64,000 bases of DNA from Isoetes taiwanensis (GCA_021234155.1 JAJEKV010000033.1:14763422-14827421); one strand, 5' to 3'; counted from the stretch's first letter, positions 11,895 through 23,348 are shown. The notes: a model not told the origin generated them from the letters alone. Numbers and translations are program-made.

Positions 11895-12649
11895 GTCCTT
11901 AACTTCAAATTAAAGAACACGCCCGATCTTTTTACATGCAGTCCTAAAACTCACAACGCGGAAGAGACTTAATTCTGAGGGTCCGAAGAGGATGAGAGGG
12001 CATACAGACATGACTGGCCCAAGAAGCGGCCTTGGGAGGGGATGCTTCTACCGGCGGCAAGAAGAAGAAGAAGACAAACACCCCGGTGAGCTCGAGGTTT
12101 TTCTTTTGTCGAATACCTTAACCGATCCATCCTTTCTTCTTGCAAAGATTCACCTCGGACTCACTTTGGTGATCAGCGGCGAACTCCATTCTTCGTCATC
12201 GAGGGATGGAGACGAGCTTCTTGAAACAAAGCAGATTCTTGGTGGTATGTCGAGGTATCGACAAGTGGGAAGGAGAAAGATCTGTTTCTACACCAAAGGG
12301 ACAAGAAGAGCTCCGGAGACAAGTACAAGAAAATCGGTGTTGTGCTCTCCGTCGGCATGATTCAAAGCATTTAACACTACATGTCGAGGACTGCGCGTAA
12401 GAGTAAGTTCTATCACACCAAAAATTAGCGATTTCAAATTATTCTCACTCTTCCATGAGCAAGGCTAAGGGCACAAAAAAAGGCGGCGCCTTTAAATTGT
12501 CGGAACCTTGGGTGGAAGGATCCGAAGGGATGAAGGAGGCGGAACCCTAACATCCGTGGAGCTTGGTATGGAGATTTCCGAGTCGGGGAAAACTGTTCAA
12601 TACGGGGGAGCTTCACTTCTCATCAGGTGAAGACTCTACAACACTCTAC

Positions 12650-13611
12650 AATTGGGGAATGAAGTTGTGGTTCATACACAAAAAAGTCCACCAAAAACAA
12701 AGATGGGGATGATGACACCACACGGGAGGAATCGGATGACTAAGGAGACTAAGATATGGACGAAGTCCCCAATAATGGATCCAGATGATCGGATCAGGAT
12801 TTCACGAGAGGGGCACGTAAAATGGAGCCGCCTAGCTCAAGATTATCCGTTGGGAATATCACACAAGCCGCCGCCGGACATTAGACGGCTGAAGGTTTTG
12901 CACGGGGAGATGCCGTCTTGTTCAACCAGGGAATTTAATCCAAACACACATGCTGGAGATTTCGAATTGATGGTGCGACATCCCGATGCAGAGATCAATG
13001 CCTGCGGATGTCATACCTTTTAGCAGATCGACCGGTGAGTTGTTCAGCTGGAAGTCTGAGGAAGATCTGAAGGGAAAGGACATCCGGTTCTGGGTTGTAG
13101 ACGGTCAGCATTCAGTTAGGGCGGCGCAAGTATTGCAGACGGAGAGGGTAAAAGCACGTTAGGGTGTCCCTTAAAAAGTATTATTTAGTGACCAAAAAAG
13201 TACCTAAAAAGGTACCCAGGACTGGGTACTGGGTACCTGTGTAATATGTCAATAAAAGGTACATTTTAGAACTTTTATATATATTTTGGTCTTCCATAGC
13301 ATTATATTTATCTTAACTTTAAATATTAACACGTTCTTGACTTTTTTTTTTTAACTTTTGTACTAGTTTTAATGAAAAGAAAAATGAAAAAGTACCCAGT
13401 TTTAAAGTACCTAGTGTATGTACTTTTGCTGGTTCCAAAAGTGGTACACCCTAACATGCTTTTACCCGAGAAGGAGGTGCCGCAAAGGATCAAGGATAGA
13501 TATGCCAAGCGAGAGTGCAGAGTTCTTTCGGCGGAGACGCCAGCAACCGAACTGGCCAGCATTAGCCACTGCCAGAACACAATAGCAGCGAGTGCGAGCT
13601 ATGTAAGGTAA
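12650..13611 (+). pseudogene. ParB-like (DGQHS motif) gene broken by a MITE
   Basis: The frame open from 12971 reads PADVIPFSRSTGELF and then FWVVDGQHSVRAAQVLQTE before it enters the MITE at 13146. After the MITE, the frame at 13468-13611 continues KEVPQRIKDRYAKRE, CRVLSAETPATE and LASISHCQNTI, and reaches a possible donor (TATGTAAG then GTAAAT). Removing the 322-bp MITE and one GAGA copy joins the two halves without a frame change. The (V/D)DGQH(S/R) motif followed by a helix is typical of ParB/DGQHR-type nucleotide-binding or nuclease-like domains; this is a motif-level call. Upstream, 12652-13023 is open in another frame (ending at the TAG at 13021), so there is at least one further frameshift or intron. 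Sequence at 14122-14660 may be a later exon. Confidence 0.5.
13146..13467. mobile_element. 322-bp MITE with 25-bp TIRs, TSD GAGA
   Basis: The left end, starting GGGTAAAAGCACGTTAGGGT (13146-13170), matches the reverse complement of 13443-13467 at 23 of 25 positions. GAGA lies on both sides (13142-13145 and 13468-13471). The interior is AT-rich and carries several GGTACC palindromes. There is no ORF of note. It sits inside a coding exon of the ParB-like gene, and precise excision would restore the frame. Confidence 0.8.
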
Positions 13612-13636
13612 ATAACTCTCTGAATCCTAACATTTG

Positions 13637-14040
13637 CCGATTATCATCGGGGTTTTCGATTTCGCGAAGTCGAGAAAGCCGGTAAATACGTAAAAATCAA
13701 AGGATGTAGAGCTTTCGACTTCTTGAGTCGAGAAAACCCGAAGAAGTAAAAAGAAAATTAGACATTCAAAGGGACTTTCGACATTCGCGAAGTCGAAAGC
13801 CCTACCATCTTGATGTTTTTCCGATTATCATCGGGGTTTCGACTCGGTCAGAAAGCCGGTAACACGTAAAATCAAAGGATGCGAGCTTTTCGACTCATGA
13901 AGTCGAGAAAACCCGAATAAGTAAAGAAAGGGACTTTCGACTTCATGCGAAGTCGAAAAACCGGGCTACTATTTACTTGTTCATTCGGGTGTTTGTAGAT
14001 ACTTTCATGCCACGACACCCACTTCGGAAGTCGAGAAAGA
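13637..14040. repeat. Second cluster of TTTCGACTT..AAGTCGAAA palindromes in a tandem duplication
   Basis: Seven more copies or half-copies are at about 13653, 13713, 13775, 13837, 13888, 13934 and 14021. The copies at 13775-13799 and 13934-13959 have long arms (CTTTCGAC and GTCGAAAG). They lie in a duplicated unit of about 180 bp: 13637-13818 and 13820-13968 both begin CCGATTATCATCGGGG, and both contain GAAAGCCGGTAA and AATCAAAGGATG. The cluster follows the ParB-like exon directly. Confidence 0.7.
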
Positions 14041-14121
14041 CACTACTTCACGCCATTGGATGCGGTTGTATGGAATGAATGTCCTCCATTGTAATTTGAT
14101 TTCAATATTCTTTTCTTCGTT

Positions 14122-14660
14122 TTGACTAATGGCACCGTAATTGTTAATCATACTCTCCTTGCTCCGGTGGTTCGTGCACAGATCCGACACGAGCACAATC
14201 ATTTCGCCGTGCATCACGTAGACTCGCCGAGGCGGCATGCATCCTGCTCAAGGCTAAAGAAATACCGCTCGCACGCACTCCGGCCACGCCTACACTCTTG
14301 CCCGCCTATGGGATAAGGTTGCTCTTAATTGAGAGGTTGCTCGCTACACCACGGGATAAAGAACAGCGAAGAACAAAGAGAAAGTCCAGAAGCTCAAAGC
14401 ATCTTGCAAGCATTGCATAACATCCACGGAGGTTGGGGAAGGAGCATATTCGATGAAAGGTCGCGGGAGGCGAAAGTGGAGAAGTCGGGTGGACAGGTCG
14501 GGTGGTAGTTCCGGAGGCACCTCCACGTGAGGCATTCCACACTCTTGAGGTTGCCCCAAGGCTTACGGGCGTGAAGAAGCCGCTAGTTAATCCCCTAAGG
14601 TGGACCACCTACCAAGATGATGTAATCAGAGTGACAAAGAAGACCGCCATGGTCTCTGCG
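14122..14660 (+). other. Exon-like segments downstream of the ParB-like exon
   Basis: Two frames look coding-like: one reading RADPTRAQSFRRASRR and RLAEAACILLKAKEIPLAR at about 14180-14270, and one at 14502-14660 containing NPLRWTTYQDDVIRVTKKTA. I cannot name a domain. Position and strand suggest later parts of the ParB-like gene. Confidence 0.25.
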
Positions 14661-14919
14661 TCCAATGTAAAATACATTGTACCTATTCCATTTATTAATA
14701 AAAATTCTTTTTCAACTAGTTCTTTGGTTTCAATCTTTAATGAATTTCCTTTGTTTCAGTTGCATTGTTCTTGTTCTCGACTCGCTAACCAGGGAAAACT
14801 GCAGCAAAGCTGGAATACAGAGTTTTATTCAAAAATTCGAATTAAGGATAGTTTTCGGGTCGAGGTGCTTCTTTTTATGTAAATTAACAGGGTTCCGAAA
14901 AAAAATGGGAATGGAATGA

Positions 14920-14944
14920 GTCCCACTTTAATTAAATACGACTT
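14920..14944 (-). repeat. Right terminal inverted repeat of the 9.66-kb element
   Basis: Perfect reverse complement of 5281-5305. It is followed by TGCT (14945-14948). Confidence 0.75.
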
Positions 14945-14960
14945 TGCTGCACAAATCAAA

Positions 14961-15040
14961 GATCACTAGATAAAGAGCTAAAGGTGTACAAAGTATCAAG
15001 GATCACTAGATAAAGAGCTAAAGGTGTACAAAGTATCAAG
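14961..15040. repeat. Exact 40-bp tandem duplication
   Basis: 14961-15000 and 15001-15040 are identical, each starting GATCACTAGATAAAGAGCTA. They lie just outside the right end of the 9.66-kb element. Confidence 0.95.
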
Positions 15041-15640
15041 CAAAACAGGAGGCATGTAAAGATGAAAATAATCACAAGTGAAGGATCTCAATGAAATAAT
15101 GAGCAAGTCTACCAAAATCAGTAGTGCTCACAATCATGCATTTGCGCTAATTCTGTTTCTATGTGTTGGACTTACCAACAATTTTCAATAAGGCTATAAA
15201 TTCTGCATGGTGGTGTTTTATTGCTAAAATCTTTAGCATGGGCGTTGTTTTATTTTAAAAAATTGGTGGTGATCCTCAAATTCCAACTACTTCATGTACG
15301 AGTAGTGGACATGGAAAACTTCATCTTTTGGTTCAACGATTGATTTTTGAGTGCTAAATTTTGCAATGGTTCTCAGATCCAATTGCATCGTGTCAAATAG
15401 CCGACTTTAAGGTGGAAGACTTGACCTTTTCTATTAAACTTGTCCTTATGCTTCTGCAATACTTGTTCTATGCGAGCACCAAAGATTTCTTCAGGGCAAT
15501 TTCCATAAAATCATGGTATCAAGCATTCTATTGTTTTGAAGTAGAAATTTTGATTGATTGTGAAAACATGACTTTGAAGTATGATTTAAGCCACTTTACC
15601 CTCCGGCCATGAAGGGCAACCCTCTGTGTGTAGCACCTTG
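15041..15640. other. No gene recognised
   Basis: AT-rich flank. An 83-aa plus-strand frame at 15361-15612 has no recognisable domain. Confidence 0.4.
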
Positions 15641-16500
15641 TTTTTTTGAAGAACTGTGTCATCAATATATTAAAAGAATGGTAATGTTACAAAGCAAGTG
15701 AGGAGGAAGAAGAACTGCCCCAAAGAGACAGCGATACCTCGACACTCCACAACAAACTCACAAAAAAACTGCAACTCTACTGCTGTACAAATCGACCATC
15801 ACCATCTACAACACCCAAGAAGTCCCACCAAATGGCAAACTTCCGCTCTACTAATCCCGGGAACACCAGAAAGCTTTGAAATAGCTTGTACCTGAGTCGA
15901 GGAATCAGAGAGGTTGCAGTCGCCTGAATCCCCCGAAGATCCACAACCGCCCCGCTTCCAAATCAACCACACCAACCAAGCCACGACAGATGCAAGGTTT
16001 TCGCCGCAAGAGCCGCCAAGCACCGATGGATACACATGAAGCAAAGAATCGGCGGCTAGTCAATCTCACGAAATAGAGCCCCGACCCAATCCCGTGCAAA
16101 CCGCAAGTGAGGGCATAAAACCGCATAATGCTCTCTGATCTCACCACGATGAAGGCCACAACAAGGGCAAAGAGGGCTCACACCAACCTAAACCGACTCA
16201 CAAGGACATTCACCCGACATGCCATTGCACCACCCGCCATGTAAGCACCCTAACCTTTGGTGGGGGAAGTGAGCTCCATGTCCACGTCCAAACCGAGCGC
16301 CATCGAGAACCCGGAAGCTGCAGAGACCACTTGCCTGAAGGGGGCAGAGTGTCATGAATAGCCAACACCCGTTAACAAGACCGCACAAAACAAGAAGACA
16401 CAACATCCGGATGAACCTTCCAAATCTGCACCACCACATCATCCTGAGGGACTATAGGTATGTGTTGCGGAATACTCCTCGCCACTTGTTCCCAAAATCC
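15641..16500 (-). mobile_element. LINE 3' fragment with zf-RVT remnant
   Basis: On the minus strand the sequence runs from about 16500 to a short A tail (T run at about 15641-15648). Decayed frames contain SPLCPCCG near 16170-16150 and HYAVLCPHLRFARDW near 16130-16085. This is the Cys-Cys-His-Cys pattern of the zinc-binding domain that follows reverse transcriptase in plant LINEs. Further on, AWLVWLIWKRGG (about 15970) matches the 'W.IWK.R' segment usual near the LINE C-terminus. Stops and frameshifts are frequent. The upstream part is missing and the fragment abuts the Helitron 5' end, so the Helitron may have inserted into it. Confidence 0.6.
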
Positions 16501-19500
16501 ATCTATATATCTATATCTATATATCTATATATCTAATAATAAAGGCGTTTTGTGATAGTCTGTGCGCAATCTTGTACCTTGAATTTTTTAACTTATTTTC
16601 ATCCCTTGATTTTGGCGGTTTTGTTTGATGTGGCGTTTTGGCTCTCTTCTTCCCGGAAATAGGCGCTGCTTCATCTTCTTCCTCTTGCAAGCCACGATCA
16701 TCCTTCCTTCTAGGCAGGATATTTTCGGTTTCCTTTTATTCTTCTTCTTCTAACCGCTTTGCAAGAATGGCCCTTTTCAGCCTTTTTTCAACAGATCCGA
16801 CATGGTAGAGAAGGTTTCGGCTAAAGGAGCCGCTTTCGATGAACCTCTGTTTATTTTTATGGGATATACAAAATGGAATCGATTCAGGATTGTTGCTTCG
16901 GCAAAGAAAGGAATTTGGCAGCCTCCAGGCTCTTCGTATTTTGTCTGCTCATGGATTTCTACAAGAAGGCTTCATGTCCCGGCAATAGTAATACGATTAA
17001 ACAGACATGGTACATGGAACATATTTTTTATAATATCTTGTTAAAGCTTGAAACACGCATTTGATATGTATGCCATTGTCCAAATGTGACCATAGCAGGA
17101 AGAAATTTCTCGAAGGTTATCTCCAATGGCTTATGAATTCGCAGAGCAGTGAAGAACTGAACAGCCTCCTGGAATCTCCTGTGATGTATATAACCTGTTA
17201 ATATTGCATCGGTGCATGCTTGAACAAATTCGCAATGTTCAAATCTCAGAGTCAACCATTGTGTTTGTTCCAGGGGCATTACACGAGGACACAAAGTGGT
17301 AGCTTCTATTTTGTTTGGGCACTTTGCACTATCATTTCTCAAAATGCTCTCTGCAATGCATGCATATCCGGTCGAGCTGCCAAATTAAAGTTGCAGAGAA
17401 GCGGCTCTTACAAAAACGTTATATCGTGAATTAGTCTTCCGTGGGGAAAATTTCTCTTCGTGTTAGACTTCGGGCTTCTAAAGAGTTTTATTTGCATATG
17501 ATTACGGGATCTTTACCTATTATACATCGCAATATAGTTTGTATGCGGATGAAAGATTCCAAGGTATCGAGCTTCTAAACATAGTTGTGCATTTTGAAAT
17601 GCTTAAATTTTGGTCTTGAACCTTGCGTAATGGCTAAGCTTGGGCCTGGTAATTGTGTTTGTTGGTGTGTTTTAACTTGCACTTAGAAGCGTCTGCTTTT
17701 CTGTAATTCCATTCCAATTTGCACTGTTCTTAACGGCAAAAGCTTGCTAAAGCTACTGATCAGATATAAGAGTTAAAATATGAATAAATATGGAAGGCCC
17801 ACAAACTGACAGATGCATACCTTGATTATGTATTGCATGGCAGATGATCCAAAGCTCTAAACTAAGAAAGAGAGCTCACCCGACCGGCTCGGGCGGAGAT
17901 GCCGCCTGAAGCAAAAAGCCACGGTGCTCAAAGGCCCATCTCATCCTGTTTAAAGTATACATGGCTTCTCTCCATCCATATACCTAGAGATAAAGATGCC
18001 GTTGTCTTTGTTGAAGGACTTGAGTTCCATTGTGAAGAACAAACTGATGTCCTGGCTTGACCTCTTGTAGAGCTAGAAATTGGTTCCTCATGAGCAAACA
18101 CAAATCTGGATCTGAGATATGTTAGCTAGCAACAATTTTGATAATGCCATATGCATCATGTGAGAGGTACCTTTCACGAGCTCAACCTTAATAAGTTGTC
18201 TGGCTGAATTGCAAAAAAAAACATTGCTAATACATCCTTTAGAAAATAATTATTTTATTTATCTAATCCTATGCTCGGGTGATTTGCGGGACCTTTTATG
18301 AGCATGATCCTAGACCCTAGATTGGACTTGAAATAGGAACTCGTCTCCATTTCTCCCATGGAATCCACATGTGTTTTTTTTTACGCTTAAGGCTGCTTTT
18401 GCAACAAATGCCATGATTTCAAATGCTTATTGAAAGTAAGCATGGACCTTATTAAATCCTTTACATTTCGTTGGAGCAATAATGTAAGCAATTTCGTTCA
18501 AAATTTGTATAGCACTGCTATGATATGTCCTTTCTGCCAGGCGTAGAATTTTCTAGAACTACTTCTCCCATAACCAATAATGCTTGAAATATTGACCTGC
18601 ATGTTGGGTAGATTGAAACCCAATTGGTCCGCAACACATAGAAATTTTTTAGGAAGGGCTCTATAGTTCTTGCAAAAATTCCTTCTCAAGCCTGCTCTGC
18701 TAGAATAAAGCTTCCTTATGTGTTACCGACTCTTTATTGCAGTAGGAATCCACGAGTCCATAAAGACAAATTAAAAATCTTACTAGATCAAGCCCAGAAG
18801 AAGAAAGAAAATGTGAACTGCTCTTGCAAAGCCTTTAGGAAACATATTGTTTTGCGGCTATGGCATATGGCATGGAACAGAGCTTTTGAAACAGATTGAA
18901 ACAGATCATGTGGACCTTTGGTTAGACGCCATAGTCAGGCCAACAACCTTCATCGTCGAAAAGAGATGCAGCAGAGAAACCTGCAGCTATGATGGTGCCT
19001 GTGTTGGACTCAAAGAACCATGCCCGCAACTTTCTTCCCTCCGATGCAGTGGACTCAAAAACATAATTAAAATCAATGCGTGATGTCTCTTCCTTGCCTC
19101 ATGAAGAGCAAGAAGCACGGTCCAAAGCTCCTGTCATCCCTCTAACATTGTCATATATTTTGTGCAGATGTCTCACTCTCCCCAACGGACTGAAGAAGAA
19201 ATGTTCCTTGCTTTTCTCTCTGCTTAAAATTATCACACTTAAACTGGAGCGCTTCTCTACCATTCTATTCTATTCTCACAGGTCCTCCTACTCTGTTAGT
19301 TTAAGCTTAAATCCTTTTCTAATATAGACTTAAACTCTGTAAATTTATGTCTAAATCCTTTCTTTTTCTGTTGGAAGCTTGTAAACATTCTTTGAATTCT
19401 ACACCACATGGCGCTATTACTGCGATGGGACAACTCTTGCAGAGAAGGATTAAATAGGTAAATATTTGAGGTCCCAAAGCCTTACAATTTTTGTTTTGTT

Positions 19501-20378
19501 ACTGCAGGTGCGAGAAAGATAAATCTGATAAGCGCATGTGTGATCTCTAAAGGATAAGGACGTTTTAGTCTTTCTTAAGGGGCTGGCAAAATATGAGTAG
19601 GAGTGAAGCCGCGACAAAACCTTTCTCAATAATATGCTCACAAGGAGGGACAAGGAATAAAGAACGACCTCATTGTTCTGCAGTATAGATGGAGTATATC
19701 ATTCACATCATCGCCTATTGGTTTGATTGTTGGGCTCCTTTTGTCAGACAAATTTGATATTTGATAATCAAAGCATTCTGCTGTTGAAGATTGCTACTAA
19801 ATTGTTGAATTGGATGAGACATCTAAAATATCAAATGTGTAGCATGTTGTACAACTTTTAGTCAATATATAGACAACCTTTCAGTTTCTGACCTTTTCAA
19901 CCTTTCAAGTTTCTACACAATGCTAGAGAATAGTATGAAGTAAGTATGTTAATGTAGTCTTAGTATACATATTTGCTAGGTATGTAATGTCATTATACAT
20001 ATTTATTAGGTTCCAATGATAGATCTAGAGCTTCTAACTTCTAACTCGGGAGAGCTTCCAACTCCTCCCATTGCCTCTTTATGGAATCAAGTACATAATG
20101 AGGAGATGCTAAATCTTGTGACTTTGCTAAATTCCATGCAAAAATGCTATTTTCAACATCATCCCCAAGTTTTATATACTTTTTAGCAATTAATCTACGA
20201 AACACTCTTGGGCTTAGTTGTAATCTTACGCCATTCCCAACATAACCACATAATTATATTTATTCCATTTTTTTAATGCCAATCGATATAACACCGAATA
20301 TAAATGATACGTTTTCATTAATATATTTTCACTTAATGCCTGACTGAAGAGCCCAGCAACGCTGGGCACTTTTTCTAG
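16500..20378 (+). mobile_element. Helitron (about 3.9 kb), non-autonomous
   Basis: The 3' end has the hairpin GCCCAGCAACGCTGGGC (20351-20367), 7 bases, then CTAG at 20375-20378 followed by a host T. The 5' end is probably one of the TCTATATATCT units at 16501-16533 that lead into AATAATAAAGGCG. The TCTATATA repetition makes the exact first base uncertain. No Rep/helicase coding is visible. The body carries a captured PPR fragment (17028-17342, minus). The 3' hairpin family matches the second Helitron ending at 25216. Confidence 0.6.
17028..17342 (-). pseudogene. Captured PPR-protein fragment
   Basis: The minus-strand frame contains ACTDAILTGYIHHRRFQEAV, then QFFTALRIHKPLEITFEKFL and PAMVTFGQ. 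This is the spacing of a pentatricopeptide repeat (N..I.GY......A..FF......P...TF...L.A......G). Only about one and a half repeats are present, with no organelle-targeting N-terminus, so it cannot act as an RNA-binding PPR protein. It lies inside a Helitron in antisense orientation, typical of Helitron gene capture. The family call rests on the repeat pattern alone. Confidence 0.5.
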
Positions 20379-21203
20379 TTATTCTATATTTTGAGAATAA
20401 TTTGCATATGTCTCCGTTCCATTTCCTCTTTCTGTTATCCGGGAGGTATATACCAAAACAAAAATGGGGTATGTGTTTGCTGTGATGTAATAATTGTCTG
20501 CAAGAAGTGGGCTAGATTGGGCACTGAACTGACATACAATAGTTTTGCATTTCATAGATGAAAAAGCACAGACCATTTTGAATGACGGATGGAGTATCAA
20601 CATACAATGACAGAGACATAAAACAAGGAGATTGCATGTCCAGCCTGCAAAGTCAACTTATTTTTTACAATGCCTTAAGAGTATATTACAAAAGATGTGC
20701 TTCCCAAACTTCTTGTATTTATAATACATGTGTTTGGACCAAAAAACTAGAGAGCTGAGACATCTTTGCAGCAAATGTGTATGCATAGTTGCTCAAGATC
20801 TGTTAATTCCTTGGAGAACTCAACAAGCCTAGTATATATAGAGAGCATTTTCATGCGATGGAGGAAAGACTAGACCGTTAAATGCCATGCCATAGACGTA
20901 ATACATAGAAAGAAAGCAATCTAATCTAAGTAGCATTAAAAAAACAAAGATGAAGAAATACTAGACTAGTAAATGTGCTAGACATCATCATTTTGCTTGC
21001 AATATTTTAACAACAATGCTCAAGCTCGAAAGGACCTTTTTTGAGTGGTTGTAGTGGATCTTGATGCGTTAGTCAATCTATCTTCGGCAATGGCATAAGA
21101 GCATAATTACAGAGGATATTCTCCCCCTAGTGTTTTTGGACCATCATGTTCTCTTCTTTAGAGCCCAACCTAATTACAAGTTTAGAGACGAAAAGAAAGA
21201 AAC
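20379..21203. other. No gene recognised
   Basis: AT-rich sequence between the first Helitron and the 27-bp repeat. Only short frames without recognisable domains. Confidence 0.4.
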
Positions 21204-22497
21204 AGAGATTCCATGGCATTTCAATATCCTTAGATAACAAGATGACACAAAAGATAACCAAACACACACGTATGCTCTGCCAGCTATCAAACATGCTGCA
21301 CAAGCTTCCACGTGTTAGTAACATGCATAAGAGTTATCCAGTAGTGTCAACATGAAGCAATGACTAACGGACTGCAAGTACACATATATGGAATCCACCA
21401 CACACACCATAGCATCTGCCAAGTAGACACACCCCGTTATATCTAGACAGTGCGTCATCTAGAACCCCCACGTTGGTGGATCCAAAGTGAGGGAGAAGCG
21501 CAAGCCTCCTAAGAACCCAGAACACTAGACTGTTGACTACGTCCATCACCGTCCCATACCGGCGATAGATTTCATCTCACCAGTACCCGGAGTTCCTAAC
21601 AAGATAAGGCATGCCTATCTAATCATATGCTTGCATAAACACTCCCTTCTGATAAACACCCAGTGCTTATCTAGATCTAAATCGTGTATCTGAGTAAAAA
21701 GCCTTATAATACTAGACTATTGCGACCACCTAGTAGTGTCCCATACCAGTACTAAGCACCCGTCTCACTAGCAATAAGAGACCTCCTAGTGAAACAAGTT
21801 TACCCTTGCTTCCATATAGGACAATGGTACTAGAAGAACGAAGCCCGACAGCTCCGTTAAGCACCATCGGCCTACAGCTCTTGGTTGCTACTGCAACTTG
21901 CTGCTGGGCCAGAAGAAGGCAAGTAGCATCCCAAGCTCACTTAGCTTATACTACAGAGCTTTCAAAGGAAAGGGGTTTAGCAATTCATAGGTTATGGGTT
22001 TACGATTTAATTCTAGTTCTAGGGAACAAGTTCACACTAGTTATCATGAAGCCTCTCACCATGGTAATCCTTAATTCTTGTACTCATTACGTTAACATGG
22101 CCCCGAGACCACAACCGGATTACATCCGGCTCATGACTTACCAAGATAAGGCTTCCGGGCCGCAACTTCGATTCAGCAGATCGTAACCACTTCCCCCTGT
22201 TGAATTACTCCCTTCCTTTGCAATTTGATTTCTCTGTTGGATAACCCAATCGACTGTTTGTAGTCTTCCGGCCTGTTGCTTCCTCCTGTAACCTCTGGAA
22301 CAAAATCCGCCGCCCTATTCAAGCCGCCGCCTTCTTCGATGTGTCGAAGCCAACGTGGCAATGCCACGTGGCAACCAACCAGCCGGTTCGAGCTAAATCA
22401 GATTGGCTGATTCGAATCTCGCGACTCACGCCATTGTTAGCTAGTAGTAGGTGAGCACCCCAGTAAACGAGAGATTCCATGGCATTTCAATATCCTT
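21204..22497. repeat. 27-bp direct repeats flanking a 1.24-kb block
   Basis: GAGATTCCATGGCATTTCAA and the next 7 bases (ATATCCT) occur at 21204-21230 and again at 22471-22497. The block between is richer in GC than its surroundings and contains loosely repeated 'gtcccatacc' segments (about 21549 and 21738). I see no reverse transcriptase, primer-binding site or inverted ends, so its nature is open: insertion with a long target duplication, or segmental duplication. Confidence 0.5.
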
Positions 22498-23348
22498 CCT
22501 TCCGATTTTCAAGATCACATGCAAAATACTTCTCATATTTAAATAGTGTAAATGCCAACAAATAAGTATTCTAAATGGTCAATACTTACTAAGATTGATA
22601 CAGTTATACCAGCTTATGCAATCGTAAAGAACATATTGGCCTATTTTTGTTGTATGATAAAACCTTAAACTAGCGGTTCATGATCAAAAAAATAAAGCAA
22701 GATAGAGATAAAACTAACTGGTTGTTGGTGGATTAAAGACGGAGGTAGTCTTCGATTTAAATTCTAACCCATTCTTGTTAGCAACACAACCTAGAACATA
22801 ATGCTTGTTAGAATTAAAAATGAAAAATAAGGATAACATGTGAAAATCGAATAGTCTTTGATTATCTTGCCGGGCTCCACATAAGTTCTATAAAATCCCA
22901 TTTGAGCCAAGCACACTTCAACTTACTAAAGGAAAAATTTATGCCATGCTACTCATGTTCTAAGACATCTATCCAGTCTATGTACCTTCCGCGGCCTTGC
23001 AAGAGTAGGACGTGAGCATGACCTCTCCACATTCACTTTCCAAGTGCCTACAGATCATCATTCGAAAGATTTGTTAGATACATGTCCTAGACAAATTTAC
23101 TGTGGTGGGGAATGTTCTTACAATAAAGCAGACATATTATCAGAAGATGACAAATTTTGGTCAATACGGCAGGTTATTGCTCCAATTGATGCAACTTCAC
23201 ATCCTATCAACTGTTTCCATTAATTCACTTCCCCATATTGAGAATGTGTAAACAAATTAAGAGAGGTCAGAGAAAAAATGTCACGTTAAAATAAGAAGTC
23301 CTGCAACAAAATGAGCACCACCATCCAAAATGAATGCGCTCTGCATAA
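22498..23348. other. No gene recognised
   Basis: AT-rich, short frames only. Confidence 0.4.

Larger units (their letters stand above)
5281..14944. mobile_element. 9.66-kb DNA transposon with 25-bp TIRs and 4-bp TSD
   Basis: The 25 bases at 5281-5305, starting AAGTCGTATTTAATTAAAGT, are the exact reverse complement of 14920-14944. Immediately outside both ends is the same tetramer, TGCT (5277-5280 and 14945-14948), as expected for a target-site duplication. Inside are a decayed DUF7869-type gene on the minus strand (5477-8205) and a ParB-like gene on the plus strand (about 12650-13611), transcribed away from each other. Between and beside them lie families of palindromic repeats. A 4-bp duplication is unusual among plant DNA transposons: hAT makes 8 bp, Mutator 9-11, CACTA and Harbinger 3, mariner TA. 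Both genes are degenerate, so this copy is probably dead. The superfamily is not assigned. Confidence 0.7.

Noticed and set aside
12200-12360. NAC-domain-like reading (GRRKICFYTKG)
   Set aside because: Only a few residues resemble the NAC subdomain, in a frame with no flanking NAC subdomains and an overlapping alternative frame.
9751-14040. CRISPR-like array
   Set aside because: The repeats are palindromes with irregular spacing in a plant genome, without uniform spacers or cas genes.
22330-22440. tRNA-like T-arm (GATTCGAATCTC)
   Set aside because: No matching acceptor stem, D-arm or anticodon loop around it.
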